Translations under genes and position numbers: made by a program
Assembly (NCBI GenBank): GCA_902798585.1
Contig: CADBXF010000004.1
Span: 1-64,000, forward strand
Reading direction: 5' to 3'
Length of the DNA stretch: 64,000 nt
From: an uncultured Lachnospiraceae bacterium
GTDB lineage: Bacteria; Bacillota; Clostridia; Lachnospirales; Lachnospiraceae
Shown: piece by piece, positions 61,347 to 64,000 of the stretch
How positions within the stretch are numbered: the stretch's first letter is position 1
Layout: each line of letters begins with the position of its first letter
Notes under the pieces: generated by a model
Databases searched by the model: none
What the model was told of the DNA's origin: nothing
The model's input: the letters and a program-made list of their open reading frames with translations, nothing else

Positions 61347-62753
61347 ATGAAGAAGAAAAAATTGTCGTTTGTCAGAGCATTTTTCGCGGTGTTTTTCGGC
61401 ATTCCGCTGTTGGCGGCAATTGTTGCATGGATTTTGACATCCGATGTCAGCAGCCTGCTTGAGCCGAAAGAGTTGGTTTCCAGGGTTGTGGAAAATATCG
61501 ATGTCTCCACGCTGAAAGCCTCCGATTTGACGGAGGAGGCCGAGGAAGGGCAGACTGTCGCGGAGTTTATCACGGAGCAGATTGTGGTTGCGACCGGCGA
61601 GAAGCTGAAGTTCAGCGATGCGGACCTGGAGAATTTGCTGAGCAACAAGGCGGTTCGCAATTTCCTTTCGGATAAGATGGAGGGATATATCGATTATCTC
61701 TCCGGCGACGACCAGGCCAAACCCCGCATTACCGCCAATGAAGTATATGATTTAATCGATGATAACCGCGATGTAATCGAGGAGATTACCGGGGAAAAGA
61801 TTAACAATCGGACCATGCGAATCGTCCGTGAGAATCTGGAAAAGGTCGATTTTGAAAAAGTGGATTTGCGGAAAATGGAGGACAAGAAGATCGAGGAAGC
61901 CCGCGATGTGTTCTCTACGGTCAAGTCGGTTTTGCGTTGGGCTCCGTGGGCGGCGCTCGGTGCAATCGCTCTCTTCGTCCTGATTATCGCGCTTCTGCGC
62001 GGCCGGTTTATCAGCGGAACATTTGCGGAGGTCGGTATTGTCGGATTGCTCGCGGGCGGTCTTGTATTCGTAGCAGGCATGAGCGGCCTGATGGAGAAAA
62101 TTCTTCCGGATGATATTTCGGGGTTGCCGGTTGTGACAACCGTGTCGGCTATTTTCCGTGACACATCGATTACCGTGATGCTGGTTTCCGGCGCGCTGAT
62201 TATTGTTTCAATCGTTCTCAAGATTGTTTTCACGGCGGTCGGCGGCAGGGAGATGACGAATCAGCAGCGGTACGCGGCGGCATACGCCCAGCAGGCGGCC
62301 TATGCACAACAGCAGATATACGCCCAGCAGCAGGCGGCCTATGCGCAGCAGCAGGCGGCTTATGCACAACAGCAGGCGTATGCGCAGCAGCAGGCAGCGT
62401 ACGCACAGCAGCCGGCATATACGCAGCAACAGACGACCTATGCACAGCAGAATTACTACGAGCAGCCGAGCTATTCCCAGCAGCAGTCTTATGCGATGCA
62501 GGCAGCCTATGCGCAGCAGATACATGCGCAGCCTTCCTTTTCGCAGGAGGTTTTCGCACAGCAGGCTGCAGCTTCCGATGCGGTGACGGATGTGCCCCGT
62601 GCTGCGGCAGAAACTGCGAACACAACGGTGCAGACAGTTGCGGAAACTGTCGATGTGACGGCGCAGACGGCGGCTGAAACAATCGGAGAAGCGACGCAGG
62701 CAGCGGAGGCGACAATGAAGGAGGTCGCGGAGGCTGAGCTGCCTAAGGAATGA
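61347..62753 (+). CDS. Membrane protein of unknown function with a YAQQ-repeat tail
   Basis: 468 aa. One N-terminal membrane helix (about 8-30), an external acidic domain of about 165 residues, three further helices near 197-218, 225-249 and 274-298, then a cytoplasmic tail of about 170 residues. The tail begins with nine YAQQ units spaced by Ala/Gln (about 311-395) and ends in an Ala/Thr/Glu-rich stretch. CGGAGG at 61335-61340 selects the ATG at 61347. The external domain has no motif I recognise. The tail looks intrinsically disordered, possibly for self-association. Confidence 0.7.
   Translation: MKKKKLSFVRAFFAVFFGIPLLAAIVAWILTSDVSSLLEPKELVSRVVENIDVSTLKASDLTEEAEEGQTVAEFITEQIVVATGEKLKFSDADLENLLSNKAVRNFLSDKMEGYIDYLSGDDQAKPRITANEVYDLIDDNRDVIEEITGEKINNRTMRIVRENLEKVDFEKVDLRKMEDKKIEEARDVFSTVKSVLRWAPWAALGAIALFVLIIALLRGRFISGTFAEVGIVGLLAGGLVFVAGMSGLMEKILPDDISGLPVVTTVSAIFRDTSITVMLVSGALIIVSIVLKIVFTAVGGREMTNQQRYAAAYAQQAAYAQQQIYAQQQAAYAQQQAAYAQQQAYAQQQAAYAQQPAYTQQQTTYAQQNYYEQPSYSQQQSYAMQAAYAQQIHAQPSFSQEVFAQQAAASDAVTDVPRAAAETANTTVQTVAETVDVTAQTAAETIGEATQAAEATMKEVAEAELPKE
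62279..62520 (+). repeat. Coding tandem repeat (AYAQQQ units)
   Basis: Imperfect 15-21-base units rich in GCNTAYGCNCARCAG repeat along the tail of the preceding protein gene. Unit length varies but stays in frame. Slippage here could change the tail length between strains. Confidence 0.85.
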
Positions 62754-62776
62754 TGAAATTTCAGAGGAAATAAGAG

Positions 62777-62817
62777 ATGCCCGATCGGCGGAGATCACCC
62801 GCCGGTCGGGCATTTTT
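62777..62817 (+). terminator. Intrinsic terminator after the repeat-tailed protein gene
   Basis: A 15-bp stem with one G-U (62777-62791 with 62799-62813) followed by a T-run to 62817. It may also serve the convergent SDR gene ending at 62869. Confidence 0.9.
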
Positions 62818-62868
62818 CGCTGTCGCGGTTCGGATGGTTTCTGCGGCGGCAGTGAATCCGGCGGCCGG

Positions 62869-63594
62869 TCAGTCGTTGCGCGGCTTTCGGCGGATGACAT
62901 TTCGCTGCGGCCGGATTGTGATGTCGGTAACAACAAGCCCGTCTCTTGCGGCATATGCCTCCCAGACAGCCTGCGCAATTTCCTCCGGCTGCAGGCAGCA
63001 GTCGGGCGCCGGATCCGGCGCAAAATCAGCGGAGCGGTAGAGGGCAGTGTCCGTCAGATCCGGGTGGATTGTAATCATGCGGACGCCGCTCTTGCGACAT
63101 TCCTCAAAGAGGCTTTCCGAGAAGCTCGTGAGCGCAGCCTTCGTCGCGCCGTATGCGCACCCGTGGGTGTTGCCGGTACGCCTGGCGGTTACCGAGGAGA
63201 TGTTTATGACGGTTCCCTTTGACTTGCGGAGCGTGGGAAGCAGAAGGTTGCACAGAAGCATCGGCGCCGTGACATTGACTGCGACCATGGCGGCGATATC
63301 CTCCGGAGAGAGCGTGTCGTGCGGCCCGTAAAATGCGAGCCCCGCGCTGTTTACAAGCAAATCGACGGCTTCGGGAATCGCGCGGATTGCCGGCGCAATT
63401 GCCGCGGAGTCCGCGAGGTCAACCGGAAGAAAACGAAACTGCCGATGCGTCGGCGCCGTCTGCGCGTTTCGCCCGATTCCGAAGACGAGAAAGCCTTCGT
63501 CGAGAAGCCGTAAGGCGACAGCCCGGCCGATACCGGAGGAAGCTCCGGTCACAAGGGCAACGCGGGCGGATTTATTGCTCGAAGATTCCATCAT
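62869..63594 (-). CDS. Short-chain dehydrogenase/reductase
   Basis: 241 aa classical SDR. TGASSGIG cofactor motif (16-23), NSAG at about 82, catalytic Ser in NISSV and YGATK with Tyr and Lys. The first strand is followed by GIGRNA, compatible with NADPH preference. AAAGGAG stands before the start (plus 63592-63594); a second ATG follows immediately. The substrate is unknown. It lies 27 bases downstream of the SplB-like gene on the same strand, so the two may be co-transcribed. Confidence 0.92.
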   Translation of the reverse strand: MMESSSNKSARVALVTGASSGIGRAVALRLLDEGFLVFGIGRNAQTAPTHRQFRFLPVDLADSAAIAPAIRAIPEAVDLLVNSAGLAFYGPHDTLSPEDIAAMVAVNVTAPMLLCNLLLPTLRKSKGTVINISSVTARRTGNTHGCAYGATKAALTSFSESLFEECRKSGVRMITIHPDLTDTALYRSADFAPDPAPDCCLQPEEIAQAVWEAYAARDGLVVTDITIRPQRNVIRRKPRND

Positions 63595-63621
63595 GGGATA
63601 CTCCTTTGTCGGAAAATGAGG

Positions 63622-64000
63622 TCAACGCGCGGTTTCGGATTCCTCCGAACCGCTCCAGAAGAACAGGCGGTCTTCCGGAAAATACTGCAGGAGGTGTTCG
63701 CGCGCGACGGTAAGAAGCCGGCTTGCGATTTCCTCCGGGTAGCCGTAGACATTGTCCGTCAGGACATACGGATAATAGGTGACTGCGCAGGGACGTCTGC
63801 GGCGCATCAGACGAAGGTATTCGCCGGAGATGCGGAAGACCCCGACGCTTGCGTCGCGGATTTGCGACATCGGAAGCGCATCGGCCACGGTCTCAAACAT
63901 TGTGCGATACACGGACTCCGCATCGGGCACGGCGAGCATGGGGTCAAAGCAAAGCCGTACCGGCCAGCCGAGCGCAAGAGCCTCCGAGGCGAAAGCAAGG
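63622..64000 (-). CDS. C-terminal part of an SplB-like radical SAM protein (partial)
   Basis: The frame enters from beyond 64000 and stops at 63622, giving about 126 residues. GWPVRLCFDPML and GVFRISGEYLRLMRRRRP followed by a PY-rich segment resemble the C-terminal half of spore photoproduct lyase family proteins, which repair a UV-induced thymine dimer in spore DNA. The radical SAM CxxxCxxC site would lie outside the window. The call rests on remembered family features and is moderate. Confidence 0.5.
   Translation of the reverse strand, partial: LAFASEALALGWPVRLCFDPMLAVPDAESVYRTMFETVADALPMSQIRDASVGVFRISGEYLRLMRRRRPCAVTYYPYVLTDNVYGYPEEIASRLLTVAREHLLQYFPEDRLFFWSGSEESETAR

Overview
The window reads as a chromosome segment from an anaerobic Gram-positive Clostridia, most likely Lachnospiraceae. 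The support is the tig-clpP-clpX-lon-ysxC block, the zinc-type S14, a zinc-type adenylate kinase, a long L17, DUF4364 and DUF6171 proteins and an SplB-like tail. Codons lean to G or C in third positions. All functions come from motifs, length and gene order read by eye; no database was searched.

Region by region. 1-880: the tail of an MntP-like protein, then six tRNA genes (Glu, Thr, CAT, Asp, Val, Leu) under one promoter. 881-6369: peptidase T, a divergent peptide deformylase, three housekeeping enzymes (two methyltransferases and RdgB), a YfcE-like phosphoesterase and a lone tRNA-Arg with its own promoter and terminator. 6370-7019: a second tRNA cluster (Pro, Gly, Arg, His, Gln). 7020-10603: a three-gene membrane-stress operon (SPFH protein, zinc-ribbon membrane protein, TPM protein) resembling B. 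subtilis ydjI-ydjG-ydjH; a PspA protein that would partner it lies at 26.6-27.3 kb. 10604-19300: tRNA-Leu, citrate synthase, an arabinofuranosidase coupled to a small DUF6171 gene, a DJ-1 protein, a large degenerate GGDEF/EAL protein and a lipoprotein. 19361-25926: trigger factor, ClpP, ClpX, Lon and the YsxC GTPase. 26009-29350: DUF4364, PspA, a methyltransferase and an unknown membrane protein.

29395-50472 is the translation supercluster: S10 operon, spc operon through secY, adk, map, infA and rpmJ, the alpha operon (S13, S11, S4, RpoA, L17), then a fused ECF-transporter ATPase, EcfT, TruA, L13 and S9. Several regulatory elements sit inside it: an attenuator-like leader before S10, an intrinsic terminator between secY and adk, five A-tracts phased at exactly 10 bp before the rpmJ promoter, and a 300-nt structured leader before S13.

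50473-64000 is accessory in character: a CHAP hydrolase plus GNAT pair, an AraC regulator divergent from an oxidoreductase/isomerase pair, the truncated left end of an IS3-like element, an ECF sigma/anti-sigma/DUF4097 operon with a recognisable ECF-type promoter, carB behind a leader peptide and terminator, a membrane protein with a YAQQ-repeat tail, an SDR enzyme and a partial SplB-like gene.

The most interesting items are the carB leader (a 19-codon ORF with tandem Gln codons and mutually exclusive RNA stems), the phased A-tracts, the unexplained S13 leader, the split YdjGHI/PspA module and the degenerate GGDEF/EAL protein.
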